Shown here: in pieces, positions 22,947 through 34,859 of the stretch
Layout of the letters: each line of letters begins with the position of its first letter
How positions within the stretch are numbered: position 1 is the first letter of the stretch
NCBI GenBank assembly: GCA_001414485.1
Contig: LLEY01000059.1
Span: forward strand, 186,001-250,000
Origin: Calycina herbarum
Taxonomy: Eukaryota; Ascomycota; Leotiomycetes; Helotiales; Pezizellaceae
DNA: 64,000 bases
Direction: 5' to 3'
Translations under genes and position numbers: made by a program
The notes under the pieces: generated by a model
What the model was told of the DNA's origin: nothing
What the model saw: the letters and a program-made list of their open reading frames with translations, nothing else
Databases searched by the model: none

Positions 22947-24839
22947 GTTGAGGACGATGGGCTGTAGTGAGTTCTAGAGGATGGAAACGAAGAGAGGATG
23001 TTGTCTACGGAAATGGAGATGAGACTGAGAGTGATGATGATCTTTCAATAATCGAGAGGACCAGCGACCTCTTTTTATCCCCCTTTCTCTCTATTGTCTT
23101 ATGTCATCTTCACAGGTATCTATGCAAGAGCCAAGATGATGTTCTACTTGGCCAAGTTCGTTTAGATCAGCTTTCCAAGTATCACCAGTACTGTGGTCTA
23201 GGTAGGCGTCACTTGGCATATATACTCTTTATGTCTTCGAAAATACTAGGTCTCTCACATATCAGGTCATCTCTACAATGTACAAGATAGTTGGTTTGTT
23301 TACTAAGCTTATTAGATCAACTACTTTGATAATAATGTTTCAATTATACTTCATTGCAAATTAAGTTGGAGTTTGTAGCTCATGTTCTTAAGAACATGGG
23401 CATACCCTTCTCCTCATTTCCCATAGAATACCAGGAAAAAAGTAGTAGACACGGAAAACCTCGTTCAAAACAGTTTGAAATAATCTTCGTTGTTGTTTGA
23501 GACAAGAATTGTGAATATATCTTTTAATTCCCATAACCTGAGTGTCGTTTCAGGTGAATGCTACTTTGTAGCCAGTTCACGTGACCTGGAAAGGGCTATA
23601 TAAGGACCTACGTAGCTACTTTGACAAGACAAGACATGAATAATACACCACTTTGAGCACCAGTTTAGGTACCAGTTTTATGACCTCAAGTCATACCAAC
23701 ACTGAGACTATTTGAAGCAATAGATAGAGAGGTGTTTTTAAAAAGATATTATTTGCCAAATAGGCAAAAAGGGGGTTGGAAGGAAAGTCAGGAAAAACCA
23801 CCGTTAAACCAAAAAAAGGCACTAGTTAAAGTTGAAAAATCGCAACTGACTGCATCTTCGAAATCTAGACGTCCTCACAGAGACTTTCGTGACTCTCTAT
23901 CTTTTCAAAAGCTACAAGTATCTCGTGTTATTTAGACGGGTATACAAATTAAGCTCGCCAAGTTTCATCATACAAATACGCAGCAGTTTTGCCCTTTTCC
24001 GTAAAAAATACATGCGCACACCCTCCCTAGCTGCATTACCGAGAAGATTATAGATTGATCTAAAGCAGTTTATAGTATTCATCAAAAGCTAAGCCGAACT
24101 AGAAATAGGCTTCATAACTGTGTAAAAAGCTACATAAAGGCTCCATAATATCACACACTCATGGCATCAATTGAAAAGCTAAGTATACCCCTCCACGACT
24201 CAGAAGATAGCCGTTTTACAAGTAACCTATCCAGCGGCTACACTATTTAGCTTACGCCTCGTATCAGGAGACGAAAGCTGCGAAGCGGTGCCAAGCTCGA
24301 ACCAAGAGCTTGTACAACCCAGTAAACGCATCACCGCATGTAAGATGCAGCCTCGCTTAATCAAAATACCAGCAATACGAGGGAGTAACTCATAAGGCTG
24401 AGCATGTAAGATACCCCTCTCGTTCAGCTAGCCAAACAACCAAATAACTATAATCCGCGAAATGCGAGGGGCAAAACCATGGTTGTATATTCTACGTATT
24501 CCCAAAGGCAGTATACAAGACAAATTTGCGATTTGAAATTCAAAGAGTCTCGGAGAATCAATCTAATTACTCTAGACAATGTAGAAGAATGGAGGGACCT
24601 TCTCCATTGTCCGAAATACATAATTATCTCAGACTGCTTGATGAATGACGACGGGAGCAACGAGCAGAGTCGTACAGTATGGAACTGTGGTTTCTTGGTT
24701 TAGGTAGCTGAGGAAAGTGTCTCATGAATTCATTGTCAAGCTACGCTATGAAACAGCACAGAATCTACAGCAATGTATGCAACGCAGAAGCAAACCATAT
24801 CTGTGAGATGATCCGAATCATATCACTTCCCGTCCTTCT
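22947..24839. other. Gene-poor stretch, possible transposon debris
   Basis: 1.9 kb with no gene. An orphan promoter-like arrangement (CACGTG at about 23578 and TATATAAG at about 23596) is followed only by a seven-codon frame. From 23,930 to 24,480 the DNA has a mosaic, degraded look with many stops in all frames and could be an old element, but no family can be named. Confidence 0.35.
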
Positions 24840-25736
24840 CTAAATTCTCATCCGGACCACCTTTTGCAACCTCGCTTTAGGTTGAACTTTCCGAATATCC
24901 GCCTCTTCTAGATGCTTCTCCTTCCAAACAGACGACGAGAACCATTGGTTAGGTGCCATATGGGCGTTGATCATTTGATACATTTCCTAGATCTCCGTCT
25001 GATTGCCGTCTCCTGCTTGCCGGTCTTCGACGTCAACAAACTTCAAAGCTGTTCTATATCGCAGGTCGCTTTCCGATACGCTGGGAGTGTCTTTCTTTGT
25101 ATCGACATCTGGATTTCCATCGTCCTCGTTCGCAATGAAAGTCAACTCACGAAGTTCAGAGAACCACTTAAAGTGGAGGTGATGATGCGACATTTTTGGG
25201 TATAGATCTATAGCAATCTTGCGAATTTTTCGGTGGGTAGGTTCCTCAAGCTTCGACATGAACAAGTTGAAGGTATGGGTGAGCCGGGTGAAGCAGTTTC
25301 TCAACTGTATGAACTCGGTATGATATGTTTTGCCTGGACGGCACAGAGACCAGTCCTGGCCCTCGCGGAAGTATATGGTGTCCCGTTCGTAATCGACATA
25401 GATGGTGTGCTCGCCACCATGAAACATGTCCTTCGGATTTCCAAGCCCCAGAGTGTAGTATTTGAGTCCTACTCGTCGGCTTTCCCTATTGGCGTGTAGA
25501 ATCGCCGGAACAAAGACGTCTGTGACATAGGTCAGTTGCGCATGCTCCCATCGCCATCTGGACTTGTATTTCTTTAGGCAGTATTGTTGTTCATGAATCT
25601 CGATAATTCGTGGTTCTGGAATTGCTTGCTCCCAAATCTTGATCTGAATCTCGAGCGGAAGGGCTCGGAAGAAAGGAAAGGTCGTCGATGAAGAGCCGTC
25701 GGCCACCTTAGAGGTCTTTGGAGATGAAGAAGCCAT
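24840..25736 (-). CDS. 2EXR-domain protein with an in-frame UAG near its C-terminus
   Basis: A single frame from the ATG at 25736 runs 249 residues to a TAG at 24987-24989. The 2EXR hallmark is at about 21-47: FPFFRALPLEIQIKIWEQA, then EPRIIEI; LHANRESRRVGLKYY is typical of the family too. The role of 2EXR proteins is unknown; they are expanded in Pezizomycotina. In the same frame, directly after the TAG, 48 further sense codons (EMYQMINAHM..., ending KVVRMRI) run to the next TAG at 24840, and they look like normal protein. A 51-nt phase-0 intron with a weak GTTGAC donor and the TAG as acceptor (24987-25037) would also remove the stop. So the gene is either truncated by 48 residues, spliced there, or read through. 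The coordinates cover the longer form. Confidence 0.75.
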
Positions 25737-27143
25737 GATGTGCTCCTCAAGCTTGGGTATGCGAAATTCTGGAGTTGTTGACTTCTATGTTGCGTGATTA
25801 GCACGAGAAATAGATGGCACACAGGGTTTCGTTGAATCACTTACTGGTCGGGAGGTAGGTACTAAGAGGGAGGAGGGGTGTGGAAAGTAGACTGGATGAC
25901 TGTGATTGCCATCAGCAGGTTACCCGTACACGAAGGAACAGTAATACTTACCTTTGCAAATGCCGGGAAGAGTCGTTATCTGTATGGGACGCGACAAGAT
26001 GAAGGGGATGTCGGGGCAAGGGTGAAGTGCGGAGAGACTGCGACGAAGGTCTAGAAACTTTGAGGGATGAGCAGAAAAGTCGATGAACGATACAAGTAGA
26101 CGTCGCAGCTGACGCGCAGAGTCGTTGAAGGGTAGAACTGTAGAACGTGTGAGGTCACGGATTTCAGTGGAATCTCGAGAAAAGCTGTTTGTGGAGGGAA
26201 AAAGTAGTGTGTGAGGAAGAGAATTGTGAACTTAAATGTTTCTCAGAAACGAGAACGTCCCATCGCTCCTTCCCTTTTTACAGAGCGCAATTCTCCAGCA
26301 CATGGTTTGAGCGCATGACTCACCAAAGGTCGCTCCTTCCTTGACTGCTCTGCTCTTTGGAACCCATAATACTAAATGCTGTAGATAATCCGTAGAGAAA
26401 CGGACGTTGGTCTGCCCACATTTATACAACAAGGAAGTCTGAAATAAATATTCTAAAACTTTTGGAAGAACACTTTCGATTATTTGAGACAACCCCAAAA
26501 TAGATTATATATGATAAAGCCCGCGCCAGCTCTCTGGAAAACTCCTATTAAAGTGAACAGTCTCTCTCGCTCCTTCTCTTTCTGCCTAGACCACACGCAC
26601 CCGACATCGAAACCCCACCACTCTATCTTGGCTCTTTCATTCTGGAAAGGATAGTAGAATTGGGAAATTACTTCTCCTGGTACTTCGAGATATCTTTGTC
26701 TCACATACTCGCGATCGATTGTTTTGGGGGAGTGGCGAGTGTGTGAGAGGAAGGGAGGGTAGTAGGGGCCAAAAAGAATTAATCACGAGTAAGCCGCGAG
26801 TGATCCATGCATATTGAGTAAGCGGCCGACGAAACATACAGTAACCCTGGACGGTATTCATACAATCAGAATATACACGAATTAATGATTGAAGGTTCTC
26901 GATGAACAATCGGTGCCAACGAATCGAACTATCTTACGAATTGGGAAATAATTTGTATGATGGATTTCAATTCATCTATGTATGGGAATCCAAAATTGAA
27001 ATATCCGTAGGAGAGGGAAGGGAGGGTTGAGATAGAGAAGACGACGTTTATATATGAAGACATGGAAGTAACGCCAGCACGCTTCCCGACTGAAAAACAC
27101 CCCGCCCAAACACAAAAAAGCCACCACCTGGAAATTGTTCGTC
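25737..27143. other. Intergenic, promoter region of the 2EXR gene and flank
   Basis: 1.4 kb. The part next to 25,737 is the leader/promoter of the 2EXR gene. The rest shows only short random frames on both strands. No RNA gene is seen. Confidence 0.5.
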
Positions 27144-28328
27144 TCACCTCCCACCATTGGCCTTTCTCCATTTCAAACTTGCAATATAACACAGTGGGCC
27201 CTTATCTTCAGCTTTCAACTTCTGTCTCTTCTCACACCCCTCATTCGACGGATCCGCCTTCCTACATTCATTAGGAGAAGAGCAATAAGGACAATAATCA
27301 CTCCAGTAAATCTCCGGCGTTTCCCAAGTCGTCATACTCGCATTTGCGCCCTCTGTACTCAGAACAGCGCCTTCCTTTAGTGGAAACCTCCAAGTTCTAG
27401 CTTTCTCGACAATAGCCATCAACTCGTCCTTCTTATCTTCGCTCGTCTCAAACTCCATCGTGAGTTGCTTCAAGGATTTCAACTTTGCAAAAGCATATCC
27501 CCATTTGCTCGGATCCCAAGGGATGACCCTCCCATTCTTCTCAGCAGCCCAGTCGGAAAGCATAGTACCAGTTTGACTACTATGTCCCCTCTGCGGATTG
27601 ATTTCCAAAGAAGCATTTCGTTCATTCCACCACCAATCTCCCCTGCGAATGGTAATCTTGACCCTCTCCACCCCCTGAAGAAATTCTTTCTGACAGAAAT
27701 CAGGGAAGGTATGTTCCAACCAGAACAATTGTGTGAAGAAATGTATTTCTTTGACGAAGTCCATTTGCCAAGGTTGGAAACGTTCGAAATAGCGAGTTTC
27801 GTGTTCTCTATCGCCCCATTTGTCGCGATCTGCTCCTGGGGGCCAGCGAGCATGCCAGAATACGTGTTCTTTGCTTGCGGGTGGGATATGGTATGTTTCG
27901 AGATATACACGACGGCAGGTGAGGAGGAGAGAGATATCGACCATGCGTTGGCCCGTGTAACCGGGACGTGTATAATTCGTTGAGACGGCGTATTGGGATT
28001 TGGGATCTGTCTTGGTATATTCTGTGAGTGCGTATTCGAAAATGGAATCCCGGATCTCAGGTGGGATACGGCCATTGAAGAGAGGGGAATTGCTTTGAGG
28101 GTTGGCCATGAGTGGTCGTTCATGGATTGGTGTTGGTTTGCCGAGGATGGATTTTGCGAGTTTTGCTTTGGCAGATGACATTTGATTCTGTAGTTCTTGA
28201 GAAGGAGAGTTGCCTGCTCCAGTTCTGCGAAGTGATTGCCAAAGGACGCTGCCCATGGGAGTTTTTCTTCTTATTGATTGTCGGCCCACTTCACTCGTTG
28301 GCTGTTCTGCCTCGGCTGTTGAGTCCAT
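27144..28328 (-). CDS. LPxEIR-type fungal protein (2EXR/DUF7730-like)
   Basis: A single exon of 394 residues from the ATG at 28328 (CAACATGG context); the frame is open 84 codons further upstream, but that part has untranslated-leader composition. Residues about 83-105 hold the F-box-like family signature: LFNGRIPPEIRDSIFEYAL, then LLTCRRVYLETY. The C-terminal part has YCPYC and further cysteines, then a basic tail ending KWRKANGGR. Proteins of this type are numerous in filamentous fungi and have no assigned function. A GTGAGA follows the last codons, so a small 3' exon (58-nt intron, about 39 more residues to 26972) is possible but unproven. The N-terminal 80 residues are Ser/Gln/Lys-rich and probably disordered. 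It is divergent from the DUF6594 gene. Confidence 0.75.
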   Translation of the reverse strand: MDSTAEAEQPTSEVGRQSIRRKTPMGSVLWQSLRRTGAGNSPSQELQNQMSSAKAKLAKSILGKPTPIHERPLMANPQSNSPLFNGRIPPEIRDSIFEYALTEYTKTDPKSQYAVSTNYTRPGYTGQRMVDISLLLTCRRVYLETYHIPPASKEHVFWHARWPPGADRDKWGDREHETRYFERFQPWQMDFVKEIHFFTQLFWLEHTFPDFCQKEFLQGVERVKITIRRGDWWWNERNASLEINPQRGHSSQTGTMLSDWAAEKNGRVIPWDPSKWGYAFAKLKSLKQLTMEFETSEDKKDELMAIVEKARTWRFPLKEGAVLSTEGANASMTTWETPEIYWSDYCPYCSSPNECRKADPSNEGCEKRQKLKAEDKGPLCYIASLKWRKANGGR

Positions 28329-29444
28329 GTTGATATCTGGAGGACGAAGCTCGATTTTCAAATTGGCATGTAAAGAAAAGAAGGCTGCTTGGAAAAATCG
28401 ACAAAGAGAGCTGTGATAAGAAGATTCAAAACTAGAATTGCAGCGCGGGAAATATATAGCGAGACAGAAGGAAAACGCGGGGAAGAGGGGTCTGCTGCCT
28501 GCAGGTTGCCTAGTAAGGTTATCTCGGATGGAGTGCCGTGATTGGATATTGATGATGTGCAGTCCACTAAAACAAGGCATTTCCTGCAGCCATCACCATA
28601 TCGAGGTGACTTGATTCCTTTCCTGCTACTGGCTCGACATCTCCAAGACTACTCGCGGCCCGGGCAATTATTTTGCGATGGACATTAAAAGTGGCCAGAG
28701 TTATCCTTAAATTAACCTAGAAATTTGGAACACCCATTTGCCCAAACTATCTAGTTTTAATAGCTTGGAATAAACCTCTTTTAATGTCCACCTCGAGATC
28801 AACTTATCAGACTATCAGATAATTGTAACTTTGTATCGAGTAAATGTAGTCGTTGAAGCTGCCTTAACATGTCAGACCTTCGCGGCCCGAAATAGCCGCC
28901 GGCGGGACGTTCCGTTGGGTCCATCGGGCAAGAGATGAATGTGTCTCGCGGAATAAATAACCCGCGGGCTGTTATACTTTGGAACGTGAAACTCCTGGAA
29001 TAATAGTCCCAAGTTGTTTTCTAAGTGTTTGGGATAATTTACTTGAATTACTCCACAAAATTGGAACAATGAGGGCTGGCAGGCACGAACCTGAAGTTTG
29101 CACTGCCACTTTTAATACCCATCGTATTTGTTTCAGTTCTGCACTGCTTCCACAATGGAAAATCCGAATATATAACCCTCAGATGTTGGTGAACGCGGGT
29201 GATGCCCAAATAATCGATTCCTAGATATCGAATCAAAGTAGATCTTCAAGCACCTTTCAACACGGCAATATAGAAAACCTTCCTGATTGGTTGCACTTTA
29301 CCACAAGTCAGCTGAATGTAACGCAATAAAAGAGGTGCATAAATCGGCCAGCAAGTGAGGCTGAACCTCCCCAAAGTAGATGACAGAAACGTTATAAATC
29401 GAACAGGCTGAGCTGTGACTCTCAGAAATGTATGCAACCCAAAC
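28329..29444. promoter_or_regulatory. Divergent intergenic region
   Basis: 1.1 kb between the starts of the LPxEIR gene (-) and the DUF6594 gene (+). No coding potential and no clear TATA box. It holds both promoters by position. Confidence 0.4.
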
Positions 29445-30292
29445 ATGGACAGCAACAACGATCGATTAAAAGTAACAGTTGCAGAGGTACATCGTGCCCG
29501 TCAACCACAACGCCGGCAACGCCAAAATGCGGCCGATTTAGATAGGAAACATGTAGAAGCAGCAATTACTTCTATTGGGCTACCCGATCTCGTCGTCCCT
29601 GTTAAAAAGCCTAGTCGGAAGCTTCTTGTAGACCTCGCAGTCTTGAATCGAATGCGTGTTGCCAGTTTACAAAACGATCTTGCAGTGAAAGTTCGAGAAC
29701 TTGATGCCGGGGCGGAAGAATCAAGTCCTGATACCTTTTCGGCAATTGATCGTCTCTTGGAAAGATATTGTAAGTCGAAAGAGAAACCTGCGATTTATAC
29801 CTGGGGCTAACTTTGGAACGCTTAGGTAAAGCAATCCACGATTGGGAATTGATGGAGAAGTACTCGGCTCGTGCTAAAGGAGAACACGAAAAAGATCCCT
29901 TCTTCATTTCGACTCACTCCTTTCTGCAACATAAGATTTTGCGACGGACAAACTTGCTGGATCGTGATTATATAGCCAAGGACGACGACCGTCCTCAACT
30001 GCCACTTGATTCTCGACCACGTGCTCGAATGCTCCGGGACATGGAAGAATTCATAACGAGGTTCGCTTTTGCTGTATTCGGCGGGTTGTCGCTCGTTGGA
30101 CCCATGATTTTGATGGTTCTGCGGAAGGATATCTTGACTTCTTTGCTGACTGTTTCCGTGTCTGTTCTCCTATTTGCTTTTATTGTCTCGATATGGGCTG
30201 TGGATGCAAGTCCTTCGGTAGTGATGACGATGGTGACGGCTTATGCTGCTGTTCTGGTGGTTTTTGTGGGTGCCAGTTCAGGAGGTGGATGA
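29445..30292 (+). CDS. DUF6594 membrane protein
   Basis: Model: join(29445..29769, 29826..30292), 263 residues; 56-nt intron with GTAAGT donor and TTAG acceptor, splitting a Cys codon. The layout is that of fungal DUF6594 proteins: a soluble helical N-terminal part with a repeated L-x-x-L-Q-x-x-L pattern (residues about 65-90, including VLNRMRVASLQNDL), a middle with Y-S-A and D-rich segments, and three closely spaced membrane helices at about 188-207, 214-234 and 240-257. The C-terminus is GASSGGG. No enzymatic motif is seen and the family has no known function. The start at 29445 is the first ATG in the frame; the codon 30 bases upstream is GTG. Confidence 0.82.
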
Positions 30293-31028
30293 TTTTGATG
30301 TTATTCAAACGGTGCGCGAGTTTATGGAAATGTCTTCTTTGGAGTATCAAAAGCGAAGAAAAGCTGGTCAATTATGTCGGCCCGAAATTGAGGCGTCACG
30401 AGGCTAGCGGAGCGTTCCGTGTCCAGCGCGACTAGCACTATATGGGACTAGCTCCAAGTAATTTAAGTTCCGGGCCGCTTGGCGGGGAATTCGATGTTAA
30501 CACGGTCTAGACCTCCCGACAGACCACCATCGCAGCCACACTTGCCCCCGCCTCCCCGCCTCACGACAACCCAATTTGTCTCTTTTTCTCCTCCCATCCC
30601 AACGCCAAAAACTAAGAGCGGCGAACTGGAGCTTCGTCTGGAGCTTCGTCTGGAGCGATATCAGAATCGCCTTCCACTCATTACCTTACTCCAAGTCAGT
30701 CATTTCTGCTCACTTTGCTTTCCCAAAGAATCAGTCCCCTCTGTTAGGAGACTTGGAGCTACATCTTTTCCACTATGAGGACGTTGGCTGTCCTATCATT
30801 GTTTTTCCTTCCCTTGTGTATCCTTTAAGACATTCAGTATGAGAAGCACAACCTAACAAACAACTCACGAGGCTAGTAGACAACTAGCGGCGCGGCACCA
30901 CTCCGGCATCTTTGGTCACTTAGTTCCTCGCCTAACGTCTCTCCAACTTCACCTCGTCGGCACCACCTCTATCTGTCGTCTTTACAGTAGTGCCACTAAG
31001 GCCCATGTGCTGGGCATAGGCGTGTATT
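30293..31028. promoter_or_regulatory. Promoter and leader of the histidine kinase gene
   Basis: 736 bp. Two overlapping frames of about 90-100 codons at 30479-30842 have no recognisable content. The last 200 bp are C/T-rich. No short upstream frame that clearly controls the ATG at 31029 is evident. Confidence 0.4.
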
Positions 31029-34000
31029 ATGTACTCGCCTGGGAAAGAGCCGCCCTTGGCTCCTCGTGAAGCCTCCGTCGACCTCGCCCACCGGCCTCGT
31101 TCATACGCGGGTCAGGAGTATTCGGGGGAAGATGGTGACCCAAAGAAGGGCATGACAAGTACTTCAGAGGAGATCTTGGATTTGGGCTTTTCAGAGCTGG
31201 GAGTCGCCCATGTTTTTGCTCTTGATCCGCGCCCGACCTTTGTTGTCAAAATCGATACACTCGACGAGGAAAGATTTGAAATCATTTTTGCCAACCCAGC
31301 CTTGACACGCGATGTCAAGTTACTCAGTGCAATCAAGCGCTCAAGTAGCCCTCAATCACCACCAAGAGATGCTGCGGTTACGCAATTCAAGAGCTGGCTG
31401 GGCTCAATTCCCGACACGTCCTCCACAATGGTGCTATCGACCATCTTCTTGGACTTTGTTTGGAATGCCTTTCCCATACAAAAGACCTGGTTGGTTGTAG
31501 CTGGTACCCAATACGTCTCTGGTAGGCCGGTTGATTCCCTATCACGGTCATCGAGTTCGGACTCTTCATCTGGCCAGAACGCCGAGGTCTTGTCACATAG
31601 TAGAGTGGACATTGTGCGAACCAATTCCATGGAGAACACGGCAGTGGGTGCGGTTTCGCCATCTTTTATAACCCCGGGAACTCCTGATTGGACAATTTCA
31701 ATTCCAGTCGGGGATCTGACACCGCATGTCATTTTTGCCAGAAGTATCGACTGGGCTGCTACACCTCTTGGAGACATGGATTCTTGGACTCGGGAGTTTC
31801 GACAAGTCTGTAACCTTATCATGTCAAATCCACATCCAGCTGCGCTATTCTGGGGAGAAGAGCTCACGGTGATTTACAACAAAGCTTACGCTGATACTGT
31901 TGCCGGGGATAAGCACCCTAAACTCATGGGCATGGGTTTTACAACAGCCGGGGGGTTCCAAGAGTTATGGGATTTCGTCAGTCCGATCTTTACTGAGTGT
32001 CAAACTTCAGGCAAGTCGGTCGCAGTATCAGAGCAAATGCTCCCGATCAAGCGTTTTGGATTTCTTCAAGAAACATACTACACTTGGTCGCTGACTCCTC
32101 TTTACGGAGGTACATCGAGAATTCTTGGACTGTACAATGCCCCTTTTGAGACCACTCGACAGACACGTGCTGCACGTGCCACTCAAACCCTCCTCAAATT
32201 GGGACAAGACACTGCTCTGGCACAAAGTGTATCTGAGTTTTGGGGGAATACATTAAAGTCTTTGGATACCAATGGATACGACTTCCCTTTTGCCTTGGTA
32301 TACTCTGTCCAGGATGAGTACGAACAAGATGATGACAATTCATCTGCTTCATCTGCATCCGATGTGATGAAGTCTTGCATCCTAGAAGGATCGATTGGGG
32401 TACCCGAAGGCCACACTGCAGCGCCCCCGCGACTAGACCTCCATCGAGCCAGAGGAGGTTTTATCCCATCATTCCGAGATGCCTTACGAACACGCCAGCC
32501 AAAGCTGCTCAAGATCGTTGATGGATCCCTGTCCGAGTCTTTGCTGGAAGGCATCAAATGGAAAGGTTATGGTGAGCCTTGTAGAGAGGCAATAGTTTGT
32601 CCCATTCGGCCTACGAATGGCGACGATGTAATGGGATTCTTGTTATTTGGCATCAACCCTCGTAGAAGGTATGATGAGGACTATCAAAAGTTTGTTCAAC
32701 TCTTGGATCGACAACTCGCCACATCTCTAGCGTCGGTTAAGTTGTTTGAAGAAGAGTCTTTGAGAGGTGCTGAGACTGCAGTGCGCTTCTCGAAAGAGTT
32801 GGATCTTGAACGAACTCGGTTCCAGCGCATGGCGGAGATTTCTTCAGTTGGTCTGTTCTCAATTGGAATCGATGGAAAAGTACTCGAAGCCAACGATCGT
32901 TGGTATGAAATTACTGGCCACTCTAGAGATTTGACCAAACCAATGTCCTGGATAGATACGATCGTAGAGCAAAGCCAAGATATCATGCATGAAGGCTGGG
33001 GAAGGCTCACAGGCGATCGAATGCCCTGGACTTCCGAAATGCAACTGAAGAATCCTTGGTTTGATACAGCCATGAATGAAAAGTTCGACCACTGGGTTCT
33101 TGTCGCAGCTCAACCGGAAATTTCAGTCGACGGGGAGCTGAAGAGTATTATGGGAACGATTACTGACATCACTCTCCAAAAGAGAAGCGAGAAGGATGCA
33201 GAGATGCGTGCAAAACTTGCTGATCAACTTCTGGCTCGAGAACAAGAGGCGAAAGATTTACAGAAGAGACAATTGGAGGAGGCCGATGAAAATAGGAGAC
33301 GTCAGAACAATTTTATCGATATTACTTCTCACGAGATGAGGAACCCTCTAAGTAAGTTTTGGTAACCCAATATTTAGTTGTGTCACAACTGACCCTGAAA
33401 AGGCGCTATCCTTCAGTGTGCCGATAGCATTACGACTACACTCAAGGAGGGTTTGAACGAAAATTCAGCTTTAGAAGCCTCTATTGTTATGGCCATTGAA
33501 GATGCGATTGGATCGGCAGAGACCATTACTTTATGTGCTCAACACCAAAAAGCCATTGTCGATGAGTATGTATCCCTTTCCAAGTACTTCCTCGATTACT
33601 AACAGCATATAGCATCCTAACAGTCTCAAAACTGGACGCGAATCTTTTGCTCATTACACCTATGCCAGTCCAGCCCGTGGAAATTGTACGACACACGCTG
33701 AAGATGTTCACTGCGGAGGTTTCTATGAGTGGGATTGAACTGCTTTTCATCGTGGCAGATTCGTGGATAAATCTAGACGCAAACACGGTGATGTTGGACT
33801 CTTCGAGGCTACGACAAATTCTGGTAAATCTCCTCACTAATGCTATCAAATTTACCAAAAACGAGCCGAGTCCACGCAAGATTACCATTTCTCTTTCGGC
33901 CCATATCGCAGCACCTCCACCTGGACCCGACGACTTTAAGTATTTCCCAACGGAAAAGTTATATTGCCCAGACGTTACGGCGGGAGAAGACTGGGGAAAT

Positions 34001-34859
34001 GGTGATATCCTCTATCTTCGTTGTGAAGTCAACGATAGTGGTTGCGGTCTTACGGATGAGGAAAAGAAGAATCTATTCACAAGATACTCCCAAGCTTCTC
34101 CAAAAACCCATGTAAAGTATGGAGGAAGCGGCTTAGGATTGTTCATCTCACGTCAACTTACCGAACTCCAGGGTGGCGAGATTGGAGTCGCTTCTCAAGC
34201 TGGAGTTGGCAGTGTCTTCGCATTTTATGTCAAAGCTCGAAAGGCAAAGCCGAAAGATGTTGATCATCTCAAGGAAAAGGTCAATGCCGGATCTCAGTTG
34301 CTCACTATTCCATTGATACAACCATCCATCTCTCGCGTTTCTTCGGCACCTGCTTCTATCCCGACAACTACATCCCTTGATTCGGGTCCTGGAAAATGGC
34401 ACGTCCTAATTGTGGAAGATAATCTAGTAAATCAACGTGTTCTCGCAAAAGGAATTCGAAAACTAGGATGTACAGTCCACGTCGCCAACCACGGCGGAGA
34501 AGCCCTCGATTTGCTTCAACAAACGAGATATTACAAAGGCCGAGAGGATGATGGCAAGGAGCTCACAGTTATCCTTATGGATCTCGAGATGCCTATCATG
34601 GATGGACTTACTTGCGTGCGCAAGATCCGAAGTCTCGAGGAGGAGGGTCTCGTCACATATCACCTACCCATTATTGCAGTCACAGCAAATGCAAGAGCCG
34701 AGCAGGTCAACGCTGCAAAGGCGAGCGGAATGGTATGTATCCTTTCCCCGTGGTATCTTTGTTTTTCCTATTCTAACATATTTCTAGGATGATGTCATGC
34801 CCAAGCCATTTCCAATCCGCGAACTGGTTCCGAAGATTGAGGCTCTTCTTAAATACTAA
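31029..34859 (+). CDS. Hybrid histidine kinase with PAS and receiver domains
   Basis: Model: join(31029..33351, 33403..33565, 33613..34732, 34788..34859), 1225 residues; introns of 51, 47 and 55 nt. No membrane helix, so a cytosolic sensor. Order: a Ser-rich N-terminus; a PAS-like unit (about 232-400, NPHPAALFWGEELTVIYN); a GAF-like stretch (about 400-595); PAS (about 607-725); a coiled linker; a HisKA with SHEMRNPLSAI (phospho-acceptor His768); an ATPase domain with the N-box NLLTNAIKF (Asn901) and GGSGLGLFIS; and a C-terminal receiver with VEDN (Asp1098), MDLEMPIMDG (phospho-acceptor Asp1152) and KPF (Lys1208). It should autophosphorylate and relay through an Hpt protein to response regulators. 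All key residues are present, so it is presumably active. I cannot place it in a numbered fungal kinase group; the signal is unknown. Confidence 0.93.

Noticed and set aside
26972..27157. Possible small 3' exon of the LPxEIR gene (58-nt intron)
   Set aside because: The splice signals are acceptable, but the added 39 residues have no recognisable content; the plain stop at 27144 is simpler.
27479..28123. 214-codon minus-strand frame overlapping the LPxEIR gene
   Set aside because: It overlaps a better frame on the same strand that carries the family signature.
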